A stretch of 64,000 bases of DNA from Archangium violaceum (GCF_016887565.1 NZ_CP069396.1:10708001-10772000), one strand, 5' to 3'. Positions 23,514 through 34,848 are shown, counted from the first letter of the stretch. The notes: a model not told the origin generated them from the letters alone. Program-made: numbers and translations.

Positions 23514-24275
23514 CTACTCGAACCGGCCGTGCCGGCCGGCACCGTGAGCGAAGCGCTTCGCGCCGGCCAGGGACTCCGACTCGAGCACCTGGATGCCGCC
23601 GCGGAACTCCTGGAGGAGAGCCTCCTCCAGGGAGAGCGAGGCCTGGGCATACGCCGAGCGCCGGTCCGCGTTCATGCAGGCCTGCGGGAACGCGGCGATC
23701 TCCCGGGCGAGCTGCTCGGCGGCCTCGCGTGCGTTTCCACGGGGCACCACGCGGTTGACGAGCCCCATCCCCAGCGCCTCCTGCGCTGACACCGGACGCC
23801 CGGTGAGGATGAGGTCCAGCGCGCGTGAGAGGCCAATCAACCGGGGCAGTCGCACCGTGCCCCCGTCGATGAGCGGCACGCCCCAGCGGCGGCAGAACAC
23901 GCCCAGCACGGCGTCCTCCTCCGCCACGCGCAGGTCGCACCAGAGGGCCAGCTCCAGCCCTCCCGCGACGGCGTGACCCGAGATGGCGGCGATCACCGGC
24001 TTGCTCAGCACCATCCGCGAGGGCCCCATGGGACCATCCCCCTCGGGCTCGAGGCGCGGCAGCCGGCCCTCGGACACCGCCTTCAGGTCCGCTCCCGCGC
24101 AGAAGGTGCCGCCCTCGCCGAAGAAGACACCGACCTTCGCCTCGCCATCCGCGTCGAACGCCCGGAAGGCATCCGCCAGGGCCAGCGCCGTGGCTCCGTC
24201 CACGGCGTTGCGCACGTCGGGGCGGCTGAGGATGACGGTGGTGATGGGGCCGTTCTTCTCGACGCGGACGCTCAT
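23514..24275 (-). CDS. Enoyl-CoA hydratase/isomerase family protein
   Basis: A 253-residue crotonase-fold protein. The two oxyanion-hole segments are present (GTFCAGADLKAV and AISGHAVAGGLELAL), followed by FCRRWGVPLIDGGTVRLPRLIG, where the acidic residue of IDGG takes the place of the usual catalytic Glu. The family acts on acyl-CoA thioesters in beta-oxidation and related pathways; the exact reaction is uncertain. ATG 24275 (MSVRVEKNGPITTV) was chosen over an upstream in-frame ATG because family similarity begins there. It is convergent with the biosynthetic operon and lies 10 bp downstream of a lipoprotein gene on the same strand. Confidence 0.85.
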   Translation of the reverse strand: MSVRVEKNGPITTVILSRPDVRNAVDGATALALADAFRAFDADGEAKVGVFFGEGGTFCAGADLKAVSEGRLPRLEPEGDGPMGPSRMVLSKPVIAAISGHAVAGGLELALWCDLRVAEEDAVLGVFCRRWGVPLIDGGTVRLPRLIGLSRALDLILTGRPVSAQEALGMGLVNRVVPRGNAREAAEQLAREIAAFPQACMNADRRSAYAQASLSLEEALLQEFRGGIQVLESESLAGAKRFAHGAGRHGRFE

Positions 24276-24285
24276 GGGGGGCTCT

Positions 24286-24822
24286 CTAGAATTCGTAGCG
24301 CGCGGTGGCCTGCGCACCGGTGAAGCGCAGCTCGATGGTGCCGTGCTCGCTCTTGTACTGCTCGCGCCAGCGCTGCTTCAGCGGGCCCAGGTCGAAGCTG
24401 GCGGTCCGGTTCAGCAGCGCCTCACAGGCATCCCCATTCGCATCGTGGGCCAGCACGAGCTCCGCCTGAGACCCACCCGCCGCCGTCTTCTGGAAGTCCC
24501 CCTTCCAGAGCAGGTCGTACGTGTGCTCCTTGCAGCCACCCGAGTGCATCACCTTCGCCACCAGCGTGTCGCCCTGGAGCTCGAGGCTCTGGATGATGAT
24601 GTCGTCCTTGGGCGAGGGTGAGTCCGTCAACCGAAGAGTCTTGGGCGTGGAAGAGACGGCGGCTGGTGACTGCTGCTCGCCCGGAGGTGCTTCCACCGGC
24701 GCGTCCGCGGGCGCCTCGGCCTGGGGTGCCGGACGAGACGTATCACCGCTGGTGGAAGTCGAAGTCCCCGCACAACCGAGCAGGGTACAGAGAACGAGAC
24801 CGCTCCAGATTGGCTTTCGCAT
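24286..24822 (-). CDS. Hypothetical lipoprotein
   Basis: A 178-residue protein with a lipoprotein signal (LLGCAG, Cys about 17) followed by a Ser/Thr/Pro/Ala-rich linker up to about residue 60. The folded C-terminal part contains DDIIIQSLELQGDTLVAKV and two Cys (GGCKEH and GDACEAL) that could form a disulfide. AGGAG lies seven bases before ATG 24822. It is separated from the suf operon by 121 bp containing a dispersed repeat, and is followed 10 bp later by the crotonase gene. No function is assigned. Confidence 0.75.
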   Translation of the reverse strand: MRKPIWSGLVLCTLLGCAGTSTSTSGDTSRPAPQAEAPADAPVEAPPGEQQSPAAVSSTPKTLRLTDSPSPKDDIIIQSLELQGDTLVAKVMHSGGCKEHTYDLLWKGDFQKTAAGGSQAELVLAHDANGDACEALLNRTASFDLGPLKQRWREQYKSEHGTIELRFTGAQATARYEF

Positions 24823-24882
24823 GGCTCTCCTGACGGGACTCTCCGGGTCTGGATTCATCCGGAACACGGAGGTTTCGGGGAT

Positions 24883-24917
24883 GACCCTCACCCTAGCCCT
24901 CTCCCAGAGGGAGAGGG
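24883..24917 (-). repeat. Dispersed palindromic repeat, copy 1
   Basis: A 35-bp element whose core is CCCTCTCCC-TCT-GGGAGAGGG (9-bp arms) with a GGGTGAGGG side arm, here in reverse orientation. It lies between sufT and the lipoprotein gene. Three more copies are in the window (31398, 34650, 47846). Confidence 0.85.
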
Positions 24918-24943
24918 AACCCACACAGGAGGGAATCCGGGGT

Positions 24944-25504
24944 CTACATCCAACCGAGCTGCAGCCGCGCCACGTCCGACATGCGGCTCTGATCCCAGGG
25001 CGGCTCCCACACCAGCTCGACGTTCGCCTCCTTCACCCCGGGCACGTCCTGCACCTTGCGCCGCACGTCGTCCACCAGCACCGGCCCCATCCCGCACCCC
25101 GGTGCCGTCACCGTCATCTGGATCTCCACCCGCTGCCCTCCCTCCGGCAACGGCGTCGCCTTGCACTGGTACACCAGCCCCAGCTCCACGATGTTCACCG
25201 GAATCTCCGGGTCATACACCGTGCGGAGCTGCTCCCAGACGCGCTCCTCGTCGAACGCGCCCTCCTCGGCCGGAGCCTCGGACTCGGCGGGCTTCGGGTT
25301 CTGCGCCACATAGTCGGCGCCCAGCGCATCCGCGTCCTTCTCGTCGATGCGCATCAGCTGCCCGTAGTCGCCCTGCACGGTCACGTTCCCGCCGAGCGTC
25401 TGCAGCACCCGCACCTCGGTGCCCGCGGGCACCATCACCCGCTCGCCGCTCGGAATCATCGTCACCTCGCAGTCGCGTGCGAGCGGTGTCAGTAATCCCC
25501 TCAT
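24944..25504 (-). CDS. sufT: SufT, iron-sulfur assembly factor (DUF59/MIP18 family)
   Basis: A 186-residue protein. The N-terminal half is a small beta-domain (SGERVMVPAGTEVRVLQTLGGNVTVQ), and the C-terminal half (about 85-186) is a DUF59/MIP18-type domain with YDPEIPVNIVELGLVY and the conserved Cys loop TAPGCGMGPVLVDDV. SufT proteins help mature Fe-S proteins in the cytoplasm. It is the last gene of the suf operon, 13 bp after sufU, with AGGAGGT five bases before ATG 25504. The match to the SufT architecture is strong. Confidence 0.88.
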   Translation of the reverse strand: MRGLLTPLARDCEVTMIPSGERVMVPAGTEVRVLQTLGGNVTVQGDYGQLMRIDEKDADALGADYVAQNPKPAESEAPAEEGAFDEERVWEQLRTVYDPEIPVNIVELGLVYQCKATPLPEGGQRVEIQMTVTAPGCGMGPVLVDDVRRKVQDVPGVKEANVELVWEPPWDQSRMSDVARLQLGWM

Positions 25505-25517
25505 CCGGACCTCCTCC

Positions 25518-25970
25518 CTACTCCGTCGAGACCGAGGACGCCTTGCCCTCGAGCGCCGCTCGCAACGCATGCCACGCCAGGCTCGCGCACTTCACCCGGG
25601 ACGGGAACTCGTTCACCCCGGACAGCACCGCCAGCTTCCCCAGCGCCTCCGTGTCCAGGCCCGCGGGGCCCTCCATCACCAGCTTGTGCACCAGCTCGAA
25701 GAGCTCCTCGGCCTGGGCCCGCGTCAGCTCCTTCACCGCCCCCGTCATCAGCGACGCCGAGGCCCTCGAAATGGCGCACCCCTGCCCCACGAAGCCCACG
25801 TCCTTGATGACGTCGCCCTCCATCCGCAGCGTCACCGTGAGCTGGTCGCCGCACAGCGGGTTGTAGCCATCCGCCCGCCGGTTGGCGCCCTCCACCTCGC
25901 GGAAGTTGCGCGGGCGCTTGCCGTGCTCCAGCACCACCTCCTGGTAGAGGTCCTGCAGATCCGAGCTCAT
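25518..25970 (-). CDS. sufU: SufU, zinc-dependent sulfurtransferase
   Basis: A 150-residue SufU-type protein. The zinc/sulfur ligands are all visible: PLCGDQ (Cys and Asp), GQGCAIS and RVKCASLAW. The extra segment between the second and third Cys (about 60 residues including ELFELVHKLVMEG) is the insertion that separates SufU from IscU. SufU accepts persulfide sulfur from SufS in the cytoplasm. ATG 25970 overlaps the sufS stop by 4 bp. The presence of SufU rather than SufE/SufA gives the operon a Gram-positive-like make-up. Confidence 0.92.
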   Translation of the reverse strand: MSSDLQDLYQEVVLEHGKRPRNFREVEGANRRADGYNPLCGDQLTVTLRMEGDVIKDVGFVGQGCAISRASASLMTGAVKELTRAQAEELFELVHKLVMEGPAGLDTEALGKLAVLSGVNEFPSRVKCASLAWHALRAALEGKASSVSTE

Positions 25971-27196
25971 GCGAACACCTCCCGCACCTTGTGCAGCCCG
26001 CGCACGAGTGCGTCGATGTCCTCGCGCGTGTTGTACATCGCCAGCGACGCGCGCACCGTGGCCGCCACCCCGAAGCACGACAGCAGCGGTTGCGCGCAGT
26101 GGTGGCCCGCCCGGATGGCGACGCCATCGCGGTCCAGGATGGTCCCCACGTCGTGCGCGTGCACGTCCTCCATGACGAAGGACAGCACCCCCGAGCGCTC
26201 GCGCGCCCGGCTCATCAGCTTCACGCCCGGCACGCCCTCCAGCGCCCGCGCCCCGTACTCCAGCAGCTCCCGATCGTGCGCCGCGATGGCCTCCAGCCCC
26301 ACCGAGTCCACGTAGTCGAGCGCCGCCGCCAATCCCACCGCCCCCGAGATGTCCGGCGTCCCCGCCTCGAGCCTGTACGGCAGCCGGTTGTAGACCGTCT
26401 TCTCCATGGTGACGGTGAGGATCATGTCCCCTCCGCCCTGCCAGGGAGGCAGCGTCTCCAGCACCGCGCTCTTCCCGTACAGCACGCCGATGCCCGTGGG
26501 CCCGAACACCTTGTGCCCGGAGAACGCGTAGAAGTCGCAGTCCAACTCCTGCACGTCCACCCGGAAGTGCTGCAGCGCCTGCGCCCCGTCCACCAGCACG
26601 GGCACGCCCTTGCCGTGGGCCCGCTTCACGATCTCCCGCACCGGGTTCACCGTGCCCAGCGCGTTGGACACGTGCGTCACCGCGAGCAGCCGCGTGCGCT
26701 CCGTCAGCAGCGCGTCGAGGTGCTCCATGCGCAGGTCACCCCGCTCGTCCACCGGCACCACCTTCAGCGTGGCGCCCGCCTGCTGGCAGAGCATCTGCCA
26801 GGGGACGATATTGGAGTGGTGCTCCATGGCGGTGATGAGCACCTCGTCACCGGCGCCCACCTTGCTGCGCCCGAACGTCTGCGCCACCAGGTTGACGGCC
26901 TCGGTGCAGCCGCGCACGAAGATGATCTCCTTCGCGTCGCGCGCGTTGATGAACCGGCGCACCCGCTCGCGAGCGCCCTCGTAGGCCTGGGTGGCCCGCT
27001 CGGAGAGCGCGTGCACGCCGCGGTGCACGTTGGCGTTGTCGTGCGTGTAGTAGCGCACCAGCGCGTCGATGACGGCCTGGGGCTTCTGCGTCGTCGCCGC
27101 GCTGTCCAGGTACACCAGCGGCCGGCCCCGCACCTCCTGGTGGAGGATGGGGAAGTCCGCGCGAATGCGCGCCACGTCCAGAGGTATCCCACTCAT
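25967..27196 (-). CDS. sufS: Cysteine desulfurase SufS
   Basis: A 409-residue PLP-dependent group II cysteine desulfurase that withdraws sulfur from L-cysteine. Landmarks are YLDSAATTQKP, AMEHHSNIVPW, the PLP lysine in AFSGHKVFGPTG and the catalytic Cys in RAGHHCAQPL. The length is normal for SufS. The start ATG 27196 overlaps sufD by 4 bp, and its stop overlaps sufU by 4 bp, so the proteins are probably translated in fixed ratio. Confidence 0.95.
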   Translation of the reverse strand: MSGIPLDVARIRADFPILHQEVRGRPLVYLDSAATTQKPQAVIDALVRYYTHDNANVHRGVHALSERATQAYEGARERVRRFINARDAKEIIFVRGCTEAVNLVAQTFGRSKVGAGDEVLITAMEHHSNIVPWQMLCQQAGATLKVVPVDERGDLRMEHLDALLTERTRLLAVTHVSNALGTVNPVREIVKRAHGKGVPVLVDGAQALQHFRVDVQELDCDFYAFSGHKVFGPTGIGVLYGKSAVLETLPPWQGGGDMILTVTMEKTVYNRLPYRLEAGTPDISGAVGLAAALDYVDSVGLEAIAAHDRELLEYGARALEGVPGVKLMSRARERSGVLSFVMEDVHAHDVGTILDRDGVAIRAGHHCAQPLLSCFGVAATVRASLAMYNTREDIDALVRGLHKVREVFA

Positions 27197-28520
27197 GCCC
27201 GTCCCTCCTTCGACGACCCTGGCAGCTTGCGCGCCAGCAGCAGCTCCACCTGCTCCCTCAGCGACGCCAGCGGCACCGCGCTCACTACCTCGGTCGCGAA
27301 GGCATGCGTCAGCAGCCACTCCGCGTCCGCCCGGGGAATGCCGCGCGAGCGCAGGTAGAAGAGCGCCTGCTCGTCCAGGCGGCCCACCGTCGCGCCGTGC
27401 GCGCACTTCACGTCATCCGCGAGGATCTCCAACTGCGGCCTCGCGTCCGCCATCGCCGCCTCCGACAGCAGGAGGTTGCGGTTGCTCTGGCGCGCATCCG
27501 TCCGCTGCGCGTCCGGCCGTACCAGCACCTTGCCGTGGAACGTGCCCCGCGCCTTGTCGTCCAGCACGCCCTTGTACAGCTCGCGGCTGGTGCAGTGCGG
27601 GTGCGCGTGGTCCAGGTTCGTCCAGTTGTCCAGGTGCTGCGAGCCGTGGCCCACGTACAGCCCGTTGAGGGTGCACTCGCCACCCTCGGCCGCGAAATAG
27701 GCGTGCACCTCGTTGCGGGCCAGCGCCCCACCCAGCGAGATGACGTGCGAGGCGAAGCGGCTGTCCCGCCCCTGCGACACGTGCAGGGCACCGATGTGGA
27801 AGGCCGTCTCCGACTCGACCTGCAGCTTGAGGTGCGTGACCCGCGCCCCCGCTCCCAGCACCACCTCCGTCACCGCGTTGGTGAAGGAGACGCCCGGCGC
27901 CGCGCCCACGTAGCTCTCCACCAGCGTGAGCTCGCTGTTCTCCCCGGCCTGAACCACCACCCGGGGGCTCGCCAGCGTCTCGGTGTTGTCACCGCGCGTG
28001 AGGAAGAGCAGCTGCACGGGCTCGGGGCACACCGTCCCGGGCGCCACCCGCACCACCGCGCCCTCCTCCAGCAGCGCCGCGTTGAGCGCGGTGAAGGCGC
28101 TCGCCTCCGCGCGCGCCCGCTGGCCCACCACCACATCCAGCGCCTCGCCGTCCTGGGACAGCGCCTCGCGCAGGCTGCCCACCGAGAGGCCCTTGGGTGC
28201 GCCCTCCAGCCGGGACAGTTCCCGGACGAACCAGCCATCCACGAACACCGCCAGCGGACCCGTGCCCGACAGGGAGAGCCGCGCCACCGCCGCCTCCACC
28301 CCCGCCTCGTGCACGGTGCGCACGGGGCAGAAGGCATGGCCGGAGATGGGCGCCACGTTCGTGTACTTCCAGTCCTCGTTCCTCGAGGTGGGGAAGCCCT
28401 GGCGCGCCAGCTGCGCGATGCCCTCCTGCCGCAGGGTGCGCAGCCACGCGGGAGCGCCCGCGGCCCTCTCCGCCTGGAAGCGCTCGGCCAGATCGAGGTA
28501 GTGCTGCAGCCCCGCCTCCG

Positions 28521-28524
<4 letters not shown>
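27193..28524 (-). CDS. sufD: SufD, scaffold component of SufBCD
   Basis: A 443-residue SufD. It carries the SufB/SufD beta-helix core (for example VQAGENSELTLVESYVG, LNGLYVGHGSQHLDNWT, VKCAHGATVGRLDEQALFY). SufD pairs with SufB and two SufC subunits in the Fe-S scaffold and is needed for iron entry. The GTG start at 28524, overlapping the sufC stop by 4 bp, is supported by AAGGAGG about ten bases upstream; a longer reading frame is not needed. C-terminally it overlaps sufS by 4 bp. Confidence 0.93.
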
Positions 28525-30729
<2,205 letters not shown>

Positions 30730-30733
<4 letters not shown>

Positions 30734-31242
30734 GAGGGGACTCCTCCCGCGGTGGCGGGGGTGGAATTCGGGTTCTGGGCCGGGGCCGCCGGGCGCGAGG
30801 GCACCCCGAGGCCCACGAGGCGCGGCACCGGCGCGCACAGGTCCGCCAGGGTCAGCCGCCCGAGCGCGTCCTGGATGGTGCGGTTGATGACGCGCCAGTG
30901 ACCGCGCACCCGGCACACCGTCTCCAGCTCACAGGTGCCAGCGGGCGGATGGGCGCCATGCGCGCCACACTCGGTGAGGGACACGGGCCCCTCGAGCGCG
31001 GTGATGATCTCCGTGAGGGGAATCTCCTCGGCGGGCCGGGCCAGGCCGTAGCCGCCGCTGGCGCCCCGGTGGGACACCAGCAGGCCAGCGCCCTGCAGCC
31101 CCTTGAGCACCTTGCTCACCGAGGGCAGGGGCACACCGGTACCGGCCGCCAACTCCCTCGCCGTGCGCGTCTCGTTCCCGGCGCGCGCCAGCTCGGTCAG
31201 CAGCACGATGCCGTAGTCGGTCATCTTGCTCATCCGGAGCAT
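30730..31242 (-). CDS. Rrf2-family regulator of the suf operon
   Basis: A 170-residue Rrf2/IscR-type winged-helix regulator at the head of the suf operon. The helix-turn-helix is [16 protein letters not shown] through [14 protein letters not shown], and the wing is [14 protein letters not shown]. Three Cys ([16 protein letters not shown]; spacing C-x11-C-x5-C) are placed as in Fe-S-binding members, so it probably reads cluster status and represses or activates suf. The tail after residue 140 is Pro/Ala-rich. GGAGAG lies about eight bases before ATG 31242; ATG 31233 is possible. A palindrome 67 bp upstream is a candidate operator, implying autoregulation. Confidence 0.92.
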
Positions 31243-31308
31243 TCGGAATCTCTCCAGCCATCCTGCCCTCCGACTTCCGGGGGCCCTGGGCGTGGTGCTC
31301 TTTAAACA

Positions 31309-31323
31309 GGACTAACTTGGTCC
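31309..31323 (-). promoter_or_regulatory. Candidate Rrf2/IscR-type operator of the suf operon
   Basis: GGACTAACTTGGTCC is an imperfect palindrome with core GACT-N5-GGTC, one base from the GACT-N5-AGTC core of IscR-type Fe-S regulator sites. It lies 67 bp upstream of the regulator start, next to TTTAAA which could be the -10 on the minus strand. Binding is inferred. Confidence 0.55.
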
Positions 31324-31397
31324 GCATTAAAAATCGTGCCATCACGGGCTCGGCGTCCCGGTTGCTCCACGACTGGGAGTGAAGGCCCGCGCGCGCC

Positions 31398-31432
31398 CCC
31401 TCTCCCTCTGGGAGAGGGCTGGGGTGAGGGTC
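31398..31432 (+). repeat. Dispersed palindromic repeat, copy 2
   Basis: Same 35-bp element in forward orientation, with CTGGGG where two of the other copies read CTAGGG. It lies inside the divergent region upstream of the lipoprotein gene at 31558. Confidence 0.82.
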
Positions 31433-31557
31433 TACGCGAAGTCGCGTACTTCCCGGGGGGTACAGACACCGCCACCCGCGCGGAGCATCTTGCGCGGCGA
31501 ACGCGGGAAGGGACCTGAGCGGGCCCGTTCCAACATCACCCCTTCATCAGAGAAGAC

Positions 31558-32202
31558 ATGAACAGGTTTTTCGCGGTGGGGATCATCGCGCTGTCGGCGC
31601 TTGCCGGCTGCGGTGGCGAAGACGACCCGGGGAGTGGAAACACGGGCGGCGGGAACACCGGCACCACGCAGAAGTGCAGCGCCGCGAATTGCACGGGCTG
31701 CTGCTTCAACAACGTCTGCCAGACGGGCAACACCGCAGCCGCCTGTGGCAAGACGGGAGTCGCGTGCGTTGCCTGTGGTTCCCTCCAGGTGTGCAAGACG
31801 GACCAGACATGCGGCGTGGACCCGAGCAGCGAGTGGCTCGTCCAACCGGTCTCGGCCCGGATCACCTCCAACAACAACGGCTCTTCCTGGGATGGTGAAG
31901 GTTCCGCGCCGGATGTCTTCGTCGCGATGAGGTGTCCGGGGTCGGACACCGTCTCCTCGACCTCCGAGATGGAGAGCTACAACCCGACGTGGACCACCGG
32001 TGGATGCACCGCGAAGGCGAGCCAGTTGCTGGCGGACCCGTGGGTGTTCCAGCTGTGGGACAGCGATGTCAGTAGCAACGACACCATCACCGGCACGTTG
32101 GGGTTCCGGTTCACCGAGCAGCACCTCATCGCGGGCACGGTCACCCTGGGTGCGTCGGGTGGGATGACGTCGATGACGGTGCAACTGAAGAAGCAGCCCT
32201 GA
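31558..32202 (+). CDS. Cys-rich lipoprotein with C2-like domain
   Basis: A 214-residue lipoprotein (lipobox LAGC, Cys 18). A Gly/Asn/Thr linker is followed by a Cys-dense segment (CSAANCTGCCFNNVC and further CACGSL, VCKTDQTCG), eight or more Cys within about 50 residues, a pattern seen in many myxobacterial surface proteins. Residues about 95-200 resemble a C2-like beta-sandwich: PDVFVAMRC, YNPTWTTGGC, DPWVFQLWDSDVSSND. This may bind Ca2+ or phospholipid, but that is inferred from strand pattern only. It is convergent with the LuxR-type regulator, with 9 bp between stops. Confidence 0.75.
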   Translation: MNRFFAVGIIALSALAGCGGEDDPGSGNTGGGNTGTTQKCSAANCTGCCFNNVCQTGNTAAACGKTGVACVACGSLQVCKTDQTCGVDPSSEWLVQPVSARITSNNNGSSWDGEGSAPDVFVAMRCPGSDTVSSTSEMESYNPTWTTGGCTAKASQLLADPWVFQLWDSDVSSNDTITGTLGFRFTEQHLIAGTVTLGASGGMTSMTVQLKKQP

Positions 32203-32211
32203 GGCAGCCGC

Positions 32212-33357
32212 TCAATCCCGGGCCGCCATGTACTTCAGGGCGGCCCGGTAGATGAGCTCCGCGCGGTTCACCGGCCGGAGCTTCCGGAAGATGTTCTTCA
32301 CGTGCGTCTTCGCCGTCTTCTGCGAAATCTCGAGTTGGGCGGCGATGGACTCGTCGTCGTGGTTCTGGAGCACGTAGCTGGCGACCTCCATCTCCCGCGG
32401 GGTGAGCGGCGGGCTCCAGGACGCGGGCACGGGAATGGCGTACTGAATCGCATCGAGCACCAGCGTCCAGAGCCGCCGTCCGTCCCGATCCGGCATCCGG
32501 ACGAACGTCACCCTCAAGGTCTGGTCCCCACGATGACGCTCCCAGATGTCCGACCCGGACTCCCCTGCATCCGCCAGGCGCACGAGCCAGAGCAGCCACT
32601 CCACCCATTCACGAGGAAGACCCGAGGAGCCAAGCTCGGAAGGGGAGAACCAATCCCGCAGCAACGAAGTGACCCGGGCCGTGCGCAGCACCTCCTTGCC
32701 CTTCGGGGTCAGCACCAGGCATTCCATGCGCTGCTGTTGGAGGAGCGCCTCCGGGAGCGGGCCGTGCGTCGCCACCCCACTGAACATCCGGCAGTTGCGG
32801 ACCGTACGGGCCAGGACAGGCGTGACCGATTGCAGGCGCGCCTGTTCCCGCTCGGAGAATTCCATGCGCTGCTCGCGGTAGACCGTCAAACCCCCGTGCC
32901 AGTCCTGTCTCATGTCCAGCCTCACCGACATGACGTGCTCCAGGGGAGTGTCCAGCTCACGGCAGAGCTGGTACGACCGGCTGCGCGTCAGCACCTCGCG
33001 CGGTGCCATCTGCGAGTCCCGGAGCACCACGTTGGGCTGGTGCACCACCGAGCCCCGCACGAAGTCATCCCCAGCCATCTCGGGATAACGGGCCAGGAAC
33101 GCCGCCAACCTGTCCGTCATCACCCATTCGTACTCGGAGAACCTGCCCGGTCTGGACACGCACCACGCCGCGTGGTCCGCCGACACGAGCTCGAACATCC
33201 ATCCCTGGGCCCGGGCCAGTACCACCGGAAGCTCCAGGGAGCTGGCCAGTGACTCCTTCAGCTCGGAGATGAGCGCCCGTTCGCGCGAATCGAGATTCAT
33301 GGGGTGCTGGTAAGGCTCGAGGAGATCCTTGTCCATCCCTCCCGGGAGGTACGGCAT
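32212..33357 (-). CDS. LuxR-type transcriptional regulator
   Basis: A 381-residue protein ending in a LuxR/GerE helix-turn-helix (about 310-375): LTPREMEVASYVLQNHDDES, IAAQLEISQKTAKTHVKNIF, RKLRPVNRAELIYRAA. The N-terminal 300 residues have no receiver Asp pattern and no membrane segment, and probably form an effector-binding or PAS/GAF-like domain. ATG 33357 is adopted; no start has a convincing ribosome site, and 33336 or 33300 remain possible. It is divergent from the LivK-like gene, with only 59 bp between them, so it may control that gene (inference). Confidence 0.82.
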   Translation of the reverse strand: MPYLPGGMDKDLLEPYQHPMNLDSRERALISELKESLASSLELPVVLARAQGWMFELVSADHAAWCVSRPGRFSEYEWVMTDRLAAFLARYPEMAGDDFVRGSVVHQPNVVLRDSQMAPREVLTRSRSYQLCRELDTPLEHVMSVRLDMRQDWHGGLTVYREQRMEFSEREQARLQSVTPVLARTVRNCRMFSGVATHGPLPEALLQQQRMECLVLTPKGKEVLRTARVTSLLRDWFSPSELGSSGLPREWVEWLLWLVRLADAGESGSDIWERHRGDQTLRVTFVRMPDRDGRRLWTLVLDAIQYAIPVPASWSPPLTPREMEVASYVLQNHDDESIAAQLEISQKTAKTHVKNIFRKLRPVNRAELIYRAALKYMAARD

Positions 33358-33416
33358 GCCAGGGGCGCCGGAGTGCGCTAGAAGGCGGGCGCCCGTGTCT
33401 CGTGGAGGAAGTCCGC

Positions 33417-34619
33417 ATGCGCCGCCGTCCCGCCATCCCGTTGTTCCTCGCCACGCTCACCATGCTGGTGGCCGCCTGTGAGAAGAAGGCGCAGCCCGCA
33501 CCCACTCCCCCGCCCGCCCCCTCTCAGGCCGCGGCCTCCCCGGGTGAGCCTCCGGCGGAGTCGGACACCGTGCTCCTGGGCCAGGTGGGCAGCCTCACCG
33601 GCAGCGAGGCCACCTTCGGCATCTCCGCGCGCAACGGCATCGCCATGGCCGTCGAGGAGGCCAACGCCGCCGGTGGCGTGAAGGGCAAGAAGCTGGCCGT
33701 GCGCGTCTACGACAGCCAGGGCAAGCCCGAGGAGGCCGCCCAGGCCGTCACGCGCCTCATCACCCAGGACAAGGTGGCCGTCATCCTGGGCGAGGCCGCT
33801 TCGTCCAACTCGATGGCCATGGCCGAGAAGGCCCAGGCGGCCGGCGTGCCGATGATCACCCCCTCGTCCACCAACCCCGCCGTCACCAAGAAGGGCGACT
33901 ACATCTTCCGCGTCTGCTTCATCGACCCCTTCCAGGGCTTCGTGATGGCGAAGTTCGCTCGCGACAACCTGAAGATGAACCGCGTGGCGGTGCTGCAGGA
34001 CAACAAGAGCGCGTACTCGGTGGGGCTCACGGACGTGTTCAGCCGGAAGTTCTCCGAGATGGGCGGGACCATCGCCGGCAACGAGAGCTACTCGAAGGGT
34101 GACACGGACTTCCGCGCCCAGCTCACCGCCCTCAAGAAGACAAAGCCACAGGCGCTCTTCGTGCCCGGCTACTACACCGACGTGGGCATCATCGCGCGTC
34201 AGGCGCGCGAGCTGGGCCTGACGGTTCCGCTGCTCGGCGGCGATGGCTGGGAGTCCGACAAGCTGTTCGAGCTGGGCGGCGAGGCCATCGAGGGCAGCTA
34301 CTACGCCAACCACTACTCGGTGGACAACCCGGACCCGCGCGTGCAGGGCTTCATCTCCAAGTACAAGGCCGCCTACGGCGCCGTGCCCGACAGCGTGGCG
34401 GCTCTGGCCTATGACGCCGCGATGCTCTCCATCGACGCCATGAAGCGCGCGCCGGACCTGTCGGGCGCCTCCATCCGCGATGCGATCGCCTCCACCAAGA
34501 ACTTCCCGGGCGTGGCCGGCACCATCAACCTCGACGAGAACCGCGATCCCGTGAAGCAGGCCGTCATCCTCAAGGTCGAGGGCGGGAAGACGAAGTTCGT
34601 CACCACCGTCGAACCGTAG
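33417..34619 (+). CDS. LivK-like ABC transporter substrate-binding lipoprotein
   Basis: A 400-residue periplasmic binding protein of the leucine/isoleucine/valine (type 1) family. A lipoprotein signal (LVAACEKK) and Pro/Ala linker precede the two-lobed fold: LLGQVGSLTGSEATFGISAR, AVEEANAAGGVKGKKL, ILGEAASSNSMAMAEKAQ, MITPSSTNPAVTKKG, VPGYYTDVGIIARQA and LLGGDGWES. The ligand is probably an amino acid or short amide. No permease or ATPase gene is adjacent, so it is an orphan binding protein here. GGAGG eight bases before ATG 33417 decides the start over GTG 33402. Confidence 0.9.
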   Translation: MRRRPAIPLFLATLTMLVAACEKKAQPAPTPPPAPSQAAASPGEPPAESDTVLLGQVGSLTGSEATFGISARNGIAMAVEEANAAGGVKGKKLAVRVYDSQGKPEEAAQAVTRLITQDKVAVILGEAASSNSMAMAEKAQAAGVPMITPSSTNPAVTKKGDYIFRVCFIDPFQGFVMAKFARDNLKMNRVAVLQDNKSAYSVGLTDVFSRKFSEMGGTIAGNESYSKGDTDFRAQLTALKKTKPQALFVPGYYTDVGIIARQARELGLTVPLLGGDGWESDKLFELGGEAIEGSYYANHYSVDNPDPRVQGFISKYKAAYGAVPDSVAALAYDAAMLSIDAMKRAPDLSGASIRDAIASTKNFPGVAGTINLDENRDPVKQAVILKVEGGKTKFVTTVEP

Positions 34620-34649
34620 GCCGCTCCCGTGGGCAGCCCATGGGCCGAC

Positions 34650-34684
34650 GACCCTCACCCTAGCCCTCTCCCAGAGGGAGAGGG
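34650..34684 (-). repeat. Dispersed palindromic repeat, copy 3
   Basis: Same 35-bp element, reverse orientation, 30 bp after the stop of the LivK-like gene. Downstream, 34730-34765 contains another imperfect inverted repeat (CGGCTCGACC with GGTTCGAGCCG). Confidence 0.85.
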
Positions 34685-34848
34685 GACATACACGGTGGGC
34701 CCTGCTTCCCTGGTCTCCGGCCAGCGGCTCGACCACCTGCCAGGTCCCCTCCGGTTCGAGCCGAGTCCTGGCTTGCTCCTGAGGCGCTCCGCCCCACTCT
34801 GACTGTGTGGGGGACTCGCCCCCGGTTCATTTCCAGGGAGGAGCGGAC

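Larger units (their letters stand above)
31243..31557. other. 315-bp divergent region between suf operon and lipoprotein gene
   Basis: No gene is seen. It contains the suf promoter/operator area (about 31295-31345, unusually A/T-rich for this genome, with TTTAAA and a run of five A), a dispersed repeat (31398-31432) and the leader of the lipoprotein gene at 31558. Confidence 0.5.

Noticed and set aside
31325-31345. Apparent sigma-54 -24 element (TGGCACG) on the minus strand upstream of the suf regulator
   Set aside because: The nearest GC of a -12 element is 13 bases after GG instead of 10, so the spacing is wrong.
34730-34765. Inverted repeat after the LivK-like gene as a terminator
   Set aside because: The arms pair with a bulge and there is an 18-base loop with no T-run after it; support is too weak for a separate feature.
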